The notes beneath the pieces are model-generated. The model had not been told where the DNA came from. It did no database searches and was given only the letters and a program-made list of their open reading frames with translations. A DNA stretch of 64,000 nucleotides from Streptomyces changanensis (lineage in GTDB: Bacteria > Actinomycetota > Actinomycetes > Streptomycetales > Streptomycetaceae): the NCBI RefSeq assembly GCF_024600715.1, contig NZ_CP102332.1, positions 806,001-870,000 on the forward strand, in the 5' to 3' direction. The position numbers and the translations under genes are program-made. Shown piece by piece: positions 42,874 through 51,288 of this stretch (the first letter of the stretch is position 1; each line of letters begins with the position of its first letter).

Positions 42874-43656
42874 ATGCCGGAGACCGCCTCGACGTCACCC
42901 CGGGCGCCGGAAGCGGGGGGTTCGTACGAGCCGACCGACCACACCGTCCCGACCCGCGGCCGCCCGAAGGCCTCGTACGACCGCGCCCTGGTCCACGCGG
43001 TGCTCGACGAGGGGTACGTCTGCCACCTCGGTTTCGTCCGCGACGGCCGGCCCGTCGTCCTGCCGACGCTCTACGGCCGGGTCGGCGAGCGGCTGTACGT
43101 CCACGGCTCCACGGGCTCGCGCCCCCTGCGCATGGCGGGCCGCGCTTCCGGTACGGCGGCCGACGGTACGGCTGTCGACGGGACGGCGGCCTCCGGTACG
43201 GCGACGCCCGACGGGACGGCCGCCGGCGGGACGGACCCCGGGCTGCCCGTGTGCCTGACGGTGACGCACGTCGACGGGCTGGTACTGGCCCGTTCGGCGT
43301 TCCACCACTCCGTGAACTACCGGTCGGTGGTGGTGCACGGCGTCGCCCACCAGGTGACGGACCCGGAGGAGCGGCGGGCCGCGCTCGACGCGCTCGTGGA
43401 CCACGTGGTGCCGGGCCGCTCGTACGACTGCCGCCCCGCCGACGCCCGGGAGCTCGCGGCGACGGCCGTGCTGAGCCTGGATCTCCGGGAGGTGTCCGCG
43501 AAGGTCCGCACGGGCGGGGTGAACGAGGAGCCGGAGGACCTGGCGCTCCCCCACTGGGCGGGCGTGATCCCCCTGGTCACCCGGTACGGGACGGCGCTCC
43601 CGGACGCCGACCTGGACCCGGCGGTGCCCTTCCCCGACTACCTCGCCGCTCTGTGA
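42874..43656 (+). CDS. Pyridoxamine 5'-phosphate oxidase family protein (FMN split barrel)
   Basis: 260 codons from ATG 42874, which has GGAGA five bases upstream; ATG at 42862 overlaps that site. Split-barrel core GYVCHLGFVRDGRPVVLPTL and LYVHGSTGSRPLRMA binds FMN or F420. A Gly/Thr/Ala insertion of ~32 residues with repeated DGTA units (~residues 88-120) interrupts the barrel. HGVAHQV and NEEPEDLALPHWAG follow. Reaction unknown. Adjacent MocR regulator suggests a link to B6 metabolism. Confidence 0.87.
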   Translation: MPETASTSPRAPEAGGSYEPTDHTVPTRGRPKASYDRALVHAVLDEGYVCHLGFVRDGRPVVLPTLYGRVGERLYVHGSTGSRPLRMAGRASGTAADGTAVDGTAASGTATPDGTAAGGTDPGLPVCLTVTHVDGLVLARSAFHHSVNYRSVVVHGVAHQVTDPEERRAALDALVDHVVPGRSYDCRPADARELAATAVLSLDLREVSAKVRTGGVNEEPEDLALPHWAGVIPLVTRYGTALPDADLDPAVPFPDYLAAL

Positions 43657-43666
43657 GGGGGACACC

Positions 43667-44311
43667 GTGCTGATACACCCCTGGGACGCGGCGCGCGACG
43701 ACGCCGAGTGGCGGGACTGGCTCGCCCACCACGACTTCGGCCAGCTCGCGGTGAACGGCCCGTCCGGTGCGCCGCCGTGGGTCCAGCCGCTGCACTTCCG
43801 CTACGACGCCGAACCCGGCCCGTTCGGCGAGGTCGTCACGCACCTGGCCCGGCCGAACCCGCTGTGGGCCGCGCTGGAGGCCCGGCCGACCGTCGTGCTC
43901 AGCGTCGTCGACGACTATGTGTTCGTCCCCGGCCCCTGGGCGGCCCCGGAGGGCGCCCCGCCCGAGCACGGCACGCCCACGTCGCTGTACGCGGCCGTCC
44001 AGCTCGTCTGCACGGCACGGGTGGTGGACGACCCGGCCGAGAAGGCGGAGCTGCTCGGCCGCCAGGTCGACCACTTCCAGCCGGCGGGCGGCTCCGCCCC
44101 GGTCGCGGCGGGGGAGGCGCCCTTCGGGCGGCTGCTGGCGGGCCTGCGCGGACTGCGGCTGGAGGTGACCGACGTGCGGGCCAAGTTCAAGTACGCCGGG
44201 CACAAGGCGGAGGCGGTGCAGGACCGCATCGCCGCCGGGCTCGCCGAGCGCGGCGGCCCGGGCGACGCGGCGGCGCGGGCCCACCAGCTCCGCCGCCGCG
44301 ACCGCGCGTAG
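43667..44311 (+). CDS. PaiB-like FMN-binding protein
   Basis: 214 codons. Begins with a GTG just after the previous stop. FMN_bind_2 features: HHDFGQLAVNGPSGAPPWVQ, LVVSV-like VVLSVVDDYVFVPG, and KFKYAGHKAEAVQDRIAAGL near the end. Split-barrel relative of PaiB (a B. subtilis repressor-like protein). GAGGGG lies eight bases upstream of the GTG. Part of one operon with the PPOX gene (10-base gap). Confidence 0.88.
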   Translation: MLIHPWDAARDDAEWRDWLAHHDFGQLAVNGPSGAPPWVQPLHFRYDAEPGPFGEVVTHLARPNPLWAALEARPTVVLSVVDDYVFVPGPWAAPEGAPPEHGTPTSLYAAVQLVCTARVVDDPAEKAELLGRQVDHFQPAGGSAPVAAGEAPFGRLLAGLRGLRLEVTDVRAKFKYAGHKAEAVQDRIAAGLAERGGPGDAAARAHQLRRRDRA

Positions 44312-44328
44312 GACCGCCGGCCGGGGCC

Positions 44329-45312
44329 CTACCCCCGGGGCGAGTCGGCGGACAGGGCCCGGGCGTCGGGGAGGGGGTCGGAGCCGGCGACGGGCCCGGA
44401 GGGCGCCTTCGGCGTGGACGACTGGGCGATGAACGCCCCGACCAGGACGAGCGCGCCACCGGCCACCTGCGGCGCGGTGAGGTGCTCGCCGAGGAGCACC
44501 CAGGCGAGGACCGTCGCGATGACGGCCTCCAGGCAGGCCACGACCCCGGCGACCTGCGGGGAGAGCCGGCGGACGGAGACGACCCCGGTGACGTACGCCA
44601 GCACGGTCGCGACGAGGACGATCCAGCCGAGCAGCAGGCCCGCGGGCACGGACGCGCCGCCGAGGTCGGCGCCGCCGGCGACGACCCGCCAGTCCATGGA
44701 CCAGGGCCGGGCCACGACCGTGAGGACGGCCGCGCCGACCAGGAGCCCGTAGGCGATGACACCCATGGGGTCGACGGGCCGGTCCTCGTCCCCGCCCTGG
44801 TCGGACAGGACGAAGTAGCCGACCTGGCAGCAGGCGGCGCCGAGGGCCAGGGCGAGTCCGAGCACGTCGAAGCGGAGGCCGGCCCACACCTCGACGACGC
44901 ACGCCAGGCCCGCGACGGCGAGGACGACGCCCAGGGCGGCGGCCCGGGTGACGGGGCGGCGCTGCACGAACCGGACCCAGCCGAGGACGAGCGCCGGGGC
45001 GAGGTACTCGATGAGCAGCGCGACCCCGACGGGGATGCGGGAGAGCGCGGCGAAGTAGAACGCCTGGACGCCCGCCACCGCGAGGAGGCCGAACCCGGCC
45101 AGCAGGGCGGGCTTGCGGCGCGGCAGGTCGCGGTGGCGCCAGGCCACGGGCAGCATGACGAGCGCGGCGCCCGTCACCCGCAGCCACACCACGTGCAGCG
45201 GGTCGAGGCCCGCCTCGATGAGCGGCTTGGCCGCGACACCTGATCCACCGAATGCGAACGCCGAGACCAGGGCCAGTCCCAGGCCGGCGCTTCTCACCTG
45301 AGACGCGTGCAT
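44329..45312 (-). CDS. EamA family transporter
   Basis: 327 codons, ten helices: FAFGGSGVAAKPLIEAGLDP, LRVTGAALVMLPVAW, ALLIEYLAPALVLGWVRFV and EAVIATVLAWVLLGEHL. Similar to RhtA/YddG-type efflux of amino acids or drugs; substrate unknown. ATG at 45312 begins the expected N-terminus, without a clear Shine-Dalgarno. Converges with the PaiB-like gene. Confidence 0.9.
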   Translation of the reverse strand: MHASQVRSAGLGLALVSAFAFGGSGVAAKPLIEAGLDPLHVVWLRVTGAALVMLPVAWRHRDLPRRKPALLAGFGLLAVAGVQAFYFAALSRIPVGVALLIEYLAPALVLGWVRFVQRRPVTRAAALGVVLAVAGLACVVEVWAGLRFDVLGLALALGAACCQVGYFVLSDQGGDEDRPVDPMGVIAYGLLVGAAVLTVVARPWSMDWRVVAGGADLGGASVPAGLLLGWIVLVATVLAYVTGVVSVRRLSPQVAGVVACLEAVIATVLAWVLLGEHLTAPQVAGGALVLVGAFIAQSSTPKAPSGPVAGSDPLPDARALSADSPRG

Positions 45313-45334
45313 CGGCACATGATGGCAGGCGGCG

Positions 45335-46029
45335 TCAGGAGCGTAAAGGTCGTGACACCTGTTGAGACGGCTCCGCGGACGAGGCGTCGAGGCGGGCACA
45401 CAGCGCGGTCGCGTCGACGCCCGCCCTGGTCAGCACCTCGACCGCCCGGCAGCGCGGGTCAGCGGCCAGCGCGGCGAGGAGGTCCAGGGGCGCCGCGCCG
45501 AAGCGCCGCGCGCCTCCGCCCGGGCGGAGGCGGCGGCCAGCGCGGCGGTGGCGGCGGGTGACCACCCGGGCAACGCACCACCAGCCCCACCAGCCGCACC
45601 CGGCCCCGGCGGGGCGGTGGGCACGGCGGGCGAGCGGGACGAGTCGGGCGAGCAGGCCACGACGGGAGCGACGGGTGGCGGGGCCGAGTCCTCCACCGAA
45701 CGGCGCCAGCGCAGCCCGTATCCGATGCCGCGCTGGGCCAGGTACCCCAGGAGGCGCGCCACGCGGGGCACTCCCCCGACGGCGGCGCGCACGTCCGGGT
45801 CGGACTCGACGAGGGAGTGCAGGAGGTGGGCCGTGTCGATCTCCCGGTCACCGTCCCGCGCGGCCCTGCGCCGGGCACCGGCGACGGCGGCGGCGAGTCC
45901 GGCCGCCGCGAGCGGGGGCTCGGGCTCCGCTCGACGGCGGGCGGGCCGCCGGGGCGCCGGCGGGGTGGAGCGCTGCACCCTCCCACCCCACCAGGCGCGG
46001 GGCCCGCGGTCGTCCCCGCCGGGGACCAT
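45335..46029 (-). pseudogene. Clp N-domain protein, broken by a -1 frameshift
   Basis: Two overlapping frames together make one Clp_N (double ClpA/B N-domain) protein. Frame 1 (start near 46029) has GDREIDTAHLLHSLVESDPD and RGIGYGLRWRRSVEDS up to AALAAASARAEARG. Frame 2 continues with RFGAAPLDLLAALAADPRC and stops at 45335. The shift lies near 45503-45512: inserting one C restores CGC-GGC-CGC-TTC and reading ARGRFGAAPLDLL. Position just after the padR gene matches that protein's usual Streptomyces context. Could be a real mutation, a sequencing error, or programmed shifting. Start codon uncertain. Confidence 0.7.
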
Positions 46030-46141
46030 CCGCGCGTCCCACGACAGGAGGGGGCCACCCGCCCACCCTCGTCCTGGAGGAGGAGGGGCGCCTGCTGCCG
46101 TACGCGTACGCGCCCCCCGGGCCGTGCCGGGGGCGCGCGCA

Positions 46142-46771
46142 TCAGTCCTCGTCGGCCAGGATGAGGTAGAGCCGCTTGCGGGCGTCGTTGATGACGGTCA
46201 GGGCCTTCTTCCGCTGTTCGGCGGAGCCCGTCTTCCACACCTGCCCGAACGCCTCCAGCAGCCCGAAGCCGGCCTGCCGGATCTCGTTCATCGCCTCCCA
46301 GTCGATGCCCTTGCCGGCCTCCTCCCAGGGGGCCTCCGGGGCGGCCTCGGCTTCCTGGCGGCCGCTGTCGGTGAGCGCGAAGAGTTTCTTGCCGCCCTCG
46401 CTGCGGCTCTCGATGAGGCCCTCGTCCTCCAGCAGCTGGAGGGTCGGATAGACGGACCCCGGGCTCGGCTTCCAGGCGCCGCCACTGCGCTCGGCGATCT
46501 CCTGGATCATCTCGTACCCGTGCATCGGGCGGTCCTTGAGCAGCGCCAGGATCGAGGCGCGGACGTCACCGCGGCGCGCCCTGCCCCGACCGCCGCCGCG
46601 CCCGCGCCCACCGAAGGGGCCACCGCCGAAGCCGGGGCCGCCTCCGAAGCCGGGACCGAAGGGACCGAAGGCGGCCCTGCGGCCGTCGAACTCGCCCTGG
46701 CCGCGGTGACCGGGCCCGCAGTGGCCGTGCCCGCGTCCGTGGTCATGATCGTGATCGTGTGAACGCATCAT
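46142..46771 (-). CDS. PadR family regulator with His-rich N-terminus
   Basis: 209 codons. The first ~60 residues are His/Gly-rich (SHDHDHDHGRGHGHCGPGHR), then the PadR winged helix RASILALLKDRPMHGYEMIQ and SPGSVYPTLQLLEDEGLIES, followed by a C-terminal helical region. The His/Cys stretch may bind metal (inference). Divergent gap carries a 31-bp nested palindrome with a CGATATATCG core, a likely autorepression site. Usually followed by a Clp_N gene, here frameshifted. Confidence 0.9.
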   Translation of the reverse strand: MMRSHDHDHDHGRGHGHCGPGHRGQGEFDGRRAAFGPFGPGFGGGPGFGGGPFGGRGRGGGRGRARRGDVRASILALLKDRPMHGYEMIQEIAERSGGAWKPSPGSVYPTLQLLEDEGLIESRSEGGKKLFALTDSGRQEAEAAPEAPWEEAGKGIDWEAMNEIRQAGFGLLEAFGQVWKTGSAEQRKKALTVINDARKRLYLILADED

Positions 46772-46797
46772 GCGCTCCTTCCATCGTTGATCAGTCG

Positions 46798-46828
46798 CGA
46801 TGCTTCAACGATATATCGGAAAGCATCG
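46798..46828. promoter_or_regulatory. Nested palindrome upstream of padR
   Basis: Outer arms CGATGCTT (46798-46805) and AAGCATCG (46821-46828) flank an inner perfect palindrome CGATATATCG (46809-46818). All share a centre at about 46813. It sits 27-57 bases upstream of the padR start and is highly AT-rich in a GC-rich genome; TATATC could also be the -10 box. Confidence 0.7.
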
Positions 46829-46887
46829 TCCGACAACCCTCGTCTTCCTTGGACCTCCGGGACTCCCCGGCGCCCGATCGCCCGCCG

Positions 46888-47491
46888 TCACCCGTCCCGT
46901 TCGGCCTTCCACTCCGCCTCCCGGGCGGCGTGCTCCAGCCGCTTCCGGTACTCCTCCCACCACGCCGCGTCCCCCGGCGCCACGGCGGTGTGGTCCCGCC
47001 GCATCCCCGCGCCGTCCGTCAGCTCCCGCAGGACGTCCGCGTGGCCGGCGTGCCGGTGCGTGTCGGCGATCACCCGCACCACGGCGTGGGGCAGCGTCAC
47101 CGCGTTCCGATCGGCCGGCCACCACGGCACCGCGCCGACGGTGTCCAGCGGCAGCGGGTCGATCGTGGCGTCGGCGTGCGCCCCCGTCCGGCGGTGGAGG
47201 GCGACGACCTGTGCACGCGGCTCGTCGGCGGTGGCCCCCGTGTCGGCGTTGGCGTCGGCGCCCTCGTCGAGCCAGGGCAGGGGTTCGCCCGAGGGCCGCC
47301 CGAAGGTGCCGCCCAAGTACCCCGGTTCCGCCCCGGCCCCGTGCTTGACCAGGCCCAGGAGAGTGGTGCCGGGTCGGCGTGAGCGGACGGCGGACGTCGT
47401 ACTCCGAGAGCCCGTCGAGCTTCCACAGCAGGGCGTCGCGGGCGGACGGGAGGGAGAGGTGGAGGACGGTCCTGGCATCCGATGCGGTCAT
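46888..47491 (-). pseudogene. DinB/DUF664 family gene, broken by a +1 frameshift
   Basis: ATG at 47491 begins MTASDARTVLHLSLPSARDA and runs to RRPLTPT, after which the frame moves: the continuation GTTLLGLVKHGAGAEPGYLG with VIADTHRHAGHADVLRELTD is in another frame ending at 46888. Removing one C from the GACCCGG run near 47369-47375 restores reading. Other than the shift, the DinB metal-binding residues and HRHAGHAD box are intact. Either a recent loss or a sequence error. Confidence 0.75.
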
Positions 47492-47616
47492 GGGCGCCAA
47501 GTCCGGCTGCCGCGGCCGACGGCCCCGCTCCGTACCGGGCGGCACGACGGACTCCGGTCCAGACGCCGCCGATTGGCCTTGGCCCGCGGCCCGGGACGCG
47601 TCCTACGGTCATGCCC

Positions 47617-48426
47617 ATGCGCATCCGAATCGTCGACGCCTTCGCCGACCGCCCGTTCTCCGGCAACCCCGCCGGCGTCCTGCTCCTCGACGCGTTCCCC
47701 GACGACTCCTGGCTGCGCCGGGTCGCCGCGGAGGTCAACCACTCCGAGACCGCGTTCGCCCACCCGTTGCCGCCCGGCGGCCAGGCGGACTGGGCGCTGC
47801 GCTGGTTCACCCCGGTGACGGAGGTCGACATGTGCGGCCACGCCACCCTGGCCACCGCCCACGTGCTGCACACGACCGGCCGCGCCACCGGGACCGTACG
47901 CTTCGCCGCCCGCTGCGGCGTGCTGACCACCACCGCCGCCGAGGACGGCTCCCTCACGATGGACTTCCCCACGTCGACGCTCACCCCGGTCGCCGCGCCG
48001 GCCGGACTCGCCGAGGCGCTGGGCACCGAGCTCGTCTCCGTGCACGACACGGCCGCCCACATCGGCGACCTGCTGGTGGAGGTGCGCGACGAGGAGGCCG
48101 TACGCGGCCTGGCGCCGGACCTCCCGGCACTGGCGGACCTGTCCGAGCGCGGCGTCATCGCCACGGCACGCGCCGCGGACCTGGCGGCCGGCCACGACTT
48201 CGTGTCGCGCTGCTTCTTCCCCCGCGTCGGCATCGACGAGGACCCCGTCACGGGCAGCGCCCACACGGCGCTCGCCCCGTTCTGGTCGGCCCGCCTCGGC
48301 CGTGACGAGCTGACCGGCCTCCAGGGCGGCGCGCGCACCGGCGTCGTCCGCACGGCACTGCGCGGCGACCGCACCCTGCTGACGGGACGGGCCGTGACGG
48401 TCATCGACGGCGAGCTGCACGCCTGA
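47617..48426 (+). CDS. PhzF family phenazine-biosynthesis-like isomerase/epimerase
   Basis: 269 codons. Two diaminopimelate-epimerase-like domains; catalytic Glu44 in NHSETAF, DMCGHATLATAHVL, and GIDEDPVTGSAHTAL are all family signatures. Despite the name there is no phenazine cluster nearby, so its substrate is unknown. ATG at 47617 gives MRIRIVDAFADRPFSGNPAG; one at 47611 is an alternative. Confidence 0.92.
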   Translation: MRIRIVDAFADRPFSGNPAGVLLLDAFPDDSWLRRVAAEVNHSETAFAHPLPPGGQADWALRWFTPVTEVDMCGHATLATAHVLHTTGRATGTVRFAARCGVLTTTAAEDGSLTMDFPTSTLTPVAAPAGLAEALGTELVSVHDTAAHIGDLLVEVRDEEAVRGLAPDLPALADLSERGVIATARAADLAAGHDFVSRCFFPRVGIDEDPVTGSAHTALAPFWSARLGRDELTGLQGGARTGVVRTALRGDRTLLTGRAVTVIDGELHA

Positions 48427-48584
48427 GTGAAGCGGGCCCCCCGGCCGCCCGCCGGCCCCGGGGCCCGACCCGCGCCCCCGGCCGGCCTCAGCCCCTGATC
48501 ACGCCGGCCGGCCTCAGCCCCTGACCGGGCCCCGACCGGGTCCGCGGTCCCCGCCACGCGCCCGGTTCCGGGGCCCGCCCGCTC

Positions 48585-49394
48585 TCACGGCGCCGTGGGC
48601 AACCAGTCCACCTCGCCCGCCAGCAGCCCGTACCCGACGAAGGCCACGATGTCGAGCAGCGCGTGCGCCACGACCAGCGGGCCGACCCGCCCCCACCGGC
48701 GGTACAGCAGCACGAAGACCACTCCCATGACCAGGTTCCCGATGAACCCTCCGATGCCCTGGTACAGGTGGTAAGAACCGCGCAGCACCGAGCTGGCCAC
48801 CAGCGCCGCCATCGGGGACCACCCCAGCTGACCGAGCCTGCGCAGCAGGTAGCCGACGACGATGACCTCCTCCACCAAGGAGTTCTGGATCGCCGAGAGG
48901 ACCAGCACGGGGTACTTCCACCACTCCGCCGGCAGCGCTTCGGGGACCACGGTGAGGTTGATGCCGATCCCGCGCGCCACCAGGTAGAAGGCGAGGCCGG
49001 CGCTGCCGATGCCGGCGGCGACGAGCGCGCCACGCCGCAGGTCGGGCCCTGGCCTGCGGCGGTCGAAGCCGATCGCCCGCAGCCCGGCGCCCTCCCGCAG
49101 CAGCAGGTGGGCGACGAGGACCACCGGCACGAGCGCGGTGGCCACGGAGAACAGCTGCCAGGCGAGGTCCAGCCAGGGCCGCCCCGGCGCGTACGAGCCG
49201 TTGAGGGTGGCCGCCTGCTCCTTCAGCCCGCCCGGCCTGGTCAGCGATCCGACGAAGCTGATCAACGAGGAGACCGCGCTGGCGCCGAGGGAGAGCGCGA
49301 GCACGATCAGCGTCTCGGAGCGCAGGGCCCCGGGCCCGATCCCGGTCGGCGGGTCGCCGGCCGCCCCGCTCGTCCGTTCCGCATCTGTCCGCAC
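48585..49394 (-). CDS. CPBP (CAAX) family intramembrane metalloprotease
   Basis: 269 codons, about seven helices. Motif 1 NSLVEEVIVVGYLLRRL holds the Glu-Glu pair (the Arg of the canonical EExxxR is replaced, as is common in actinomycetes), motif 2 GSYHLYQG and motif 3 VAHALLDIVAFVG give the His ligands. Possible membrane protein processing. GTG at 49394 has GGGAGG six bases upstream; the longer frame above is low-complexity. The 157 bases downstream hold a 28-bp duplicate of GCCGGCCTCAGCCCCTGA. Confidence 0.87.
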   Translation of the reverse strand: MRTDAERTSGAAGDPPTGIGPGALRSETLIVLALSLGASAVSSLISFVGSLTRPGGLKEQAATLNGSYAPGRPWLDLAWQLFSVATALVPVVLVAHLLLREGAGLRAIGFDRRRPGPDLRRGALVAAGIGSAGLAFYLVARGIGINLTVVPEALPAEWWKYPVLVLSAIQNSLVEEVIVVGYLLRRLGQLGWSPMAALVASSVLRGSYHLYQGIGGFIGNLVMGVVFVLLYRRWGRVGPLVVAHALLDIVAFVGYGLLAGEVDWLPTAP

Positions 49395-49657
49395 GCGCGC
49401 CTCCCGTCGTGGTCTCGCGCCGTCCAGCTTGCCCGACGGCCGCGGGAGGCGCGCGGACGGGTCCCGCCACACCCGGCACCGCCCCGGCACCACGAAGACG
49501 ACCCGGCCCCGGCACCACCGACAGGCCCCGGTCCCGGAACCCCCTGATGCCACGGACCCGGCACAGCCGGTACGCCGCGACGCCACGGGCACGGCCCAGC
49601 CCCGACGCGTACCCGGCACGGCCCCGGACCGCCCGGACGTCCGGGCCACGGCGCGCC

Positions 49658-49720
49658 CCGGTTCCCCGTCCGGGGAACCGGCGCCCCGTCCGGGGAACCG
49701 GCGCCCCGTCCGGGGAACCG
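49658..49720. repeat. 20-bp palindromic tandem repeat, three copies
   Basis: GCGCCCCGTCCGGGGAACCG at 49681-49700 and 49701-49720, with a first copy at 49661-49680. Each junction forms the inverted repeat CCGGTTCCCCG/CGGGGAACCGG (49658-49668 with 49671-49681, 11-bp arms). It lies in a 370-base gap between the CPBP and GCL genes; otherwise no gene is seen. Confidence 0.85.
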
Positions 49721-49764
49721 GCGCCCGCGAGGCCGCGGCGCGCGGGCGCCCCGAGGGGCACGCC

Positions 49765-51288
49765 TCAGGGGGTCCGCCGCGGGTACCGCTCCGGGAAGCC
49801 GGCGGGCCAGGTGTGGACCGGTTCGCCGGTCATCGCGAGTTCCCGGTACCGGCGGGCGGTGGCCGCGAGCGCCGCCTCCCGGTCGAGGCCCGCCTCCTGC
49901 GCCCGGTGGAACGTCCCGACCTGCCAGGAGGCGCCGTTGACACGGCGGCGGCAGCGTTCCTCGATGAGCCCGAGGCACCGGTCGCGGTCGCCCGCCTCGA
50001 TGCCCCACGCGTCGAGGCCCGCAGCGGCGAGCGGCAGCAGTTCGTCCCGTACGAGCTTCACCGCGGGCACGACGGTCACGCCGCCGCCGCGGCCGGGGCG
50101 GGGCCAGCGCAGCTCGGCGTCGATGCCGTGGCGGCACGCGGAGTCGAAGTTGGCGGAGGCGTCGGCGAAGCCCATCCGCCGCCACACCGGCCGGGGGTCC
50201 TCGGCGAGGGCGCGGACCAGTCCGTAGTAGAAGGCCGCGTTGGCGACCACGTCGTCGACCGTCGGCCCCGCGGGCAGCACCCGGTTCTCCACCCGCAGGT
50301 GCGGGACGCCGTCCACGACGCCGTACACGGGGCGGTTCCAGCGGTAGACGGTGCCGTTGTGCAGGACGAGCTCCCGGAGGGAGGGGACGCCCCCGTCGTC
50401 GAGCACCCGCAGCGGGTCCTCGTCGTCGCAGAGCGGCAGCAGCGCGGGGAAGTACCGCAGGTTCTCCTCGAACAGCTCGTACGCCGAGTCCACCCAGCGC
50501 TCCCCGAACCAGGTCCGCGGCCGGACGCCCTGCGCCTGCAGCTCGGGCGGGCGCGTGTCGGTGGCCTGCTGGAAGAGGGGCGGGCGGGTCTCCCGCCACA
50601 GCTCGCGGCCGAAGAGGAAGGGGGAGTTCGCGCCGATGGCGATCTGCACGGCGGCGACCGCCTGCGCCGCGTTCCACACGTCGGCGAAGCGTTCCGGGGT
50701 GACCTGGAGGTGCAGTTGGACGGAGGTGCACGCGGCCTCCGGCGTGATGGAGCCGGCGGTGCAGCTGAGCCGCTCGACACCGTCGATCTCCAGGGCGAAG
50801 TCCTCGCCGCGCGCGGCCACCATCTGGTCGTTCAGCAGCATGTAGCGGTCGACGTCGCTGATGTTGACGAGGTCGACGTCGCCGCGGGTGAGCGTCGGCA
50901 GGATGCCGATCATCAGGATCCCGGCGCCCAGCTCCTCGGCCTTGCGGTGGGCGTATCCGAGGCCGGTGCGGAGTTCCTCGGCCAGCTGGGAGAAAACGTG
51001 CCCGGAGAGCCGGTGGGGGGCGATGTTCACTTCCAGGTTGAACAATCCGAGTTCGGTTTGGAAATCACCGCTGGCGATGCGTTCCAGGACCCGTCCGTTC
51101 ATCATGCGGGGCAGGCCGTCGGCTCCCGTGAGATTCAGTTCTATCTCCAGCCCCATGAGATTCCTGGGCCGGTCGAACCGTTTCTCCGCGAGGAGCCGCT
51201 CCAGGGCCTCCAGGCAGCTCCCGAGCTTCCTGCGGTACCTCTGCCGATCGGCCAGGTCGAACCCGACGGCCACGACCTTCTCCCCCAT
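49765..51288 (-). CDS. Glutamate-cysteine ligase family protein (GCS2)
   Basis: 507 codons. MGLEIELNLTG is the glutamate-site Glu motif; NLEVNIAPHRLSGHVF and RVENRVLPAGPTVDDVVAN are GCS2 signatures. Usually annotated glutamate-cysteine ligase or a carboxylate-amine ligase; Streptomyces uses mycothiol and ergothioneine, so EgtA-type (gamma-glutamylcysteine for ergothioneine) is plausible but egtB-E are absent here. ATG at 51288 with GAGGAGGGA upstream. The longer frame from 51339 adds only a spurious tail. Confidence 0.9.
   Translation of the reverse strand: MGEKVVAVGFDLADRQRYRRKLGSCLEALERLLAEKRFDRPRNLMGLEIELNLTGADGLPRMMNGRVLERIASGDFQTELGLFNLEVNIAPHRLSGHVFSQLAEELRTGLGYAHRKAEELGAGILMIGILPTLTRGDVDLVNISDVDRYMLLNDQMVAARGEDFALEIDGVERLSCTAGSITPEAACTSVQLHLQVTPERFADVWNAAQAVAAVQIAIGANSPFLFGRELWRETRPPLFQQATDTRPPELQAQGVRPRTWFGERWVDSAYELFEENLRYFPALLPLCDDEDPLRVLDDGGVPSLRELVLHNGTVYRWNRPVYGVVDGVPHLRVENRVLPAGPTVDDVVANAAFYYGLVRALAEDPRPVWRRMGFADASANFDSACRHGIDAELRWPRPGRGGGVTVVPAVKLVRDELLPLAAAGLDAWGIEAGDRDRCLGLIEERCRRRVNGASWQVGTFHRAQEAGLDREAALAATARRYRELAMTGEPVHTWPAGFPERYPRRTP

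Noticed and set aside
47617..48426. Phenazine biosynthesis from phzF
   Set aside because: No other phz genes in the window; PhzF-family proteins are widespread with unknown substrates.
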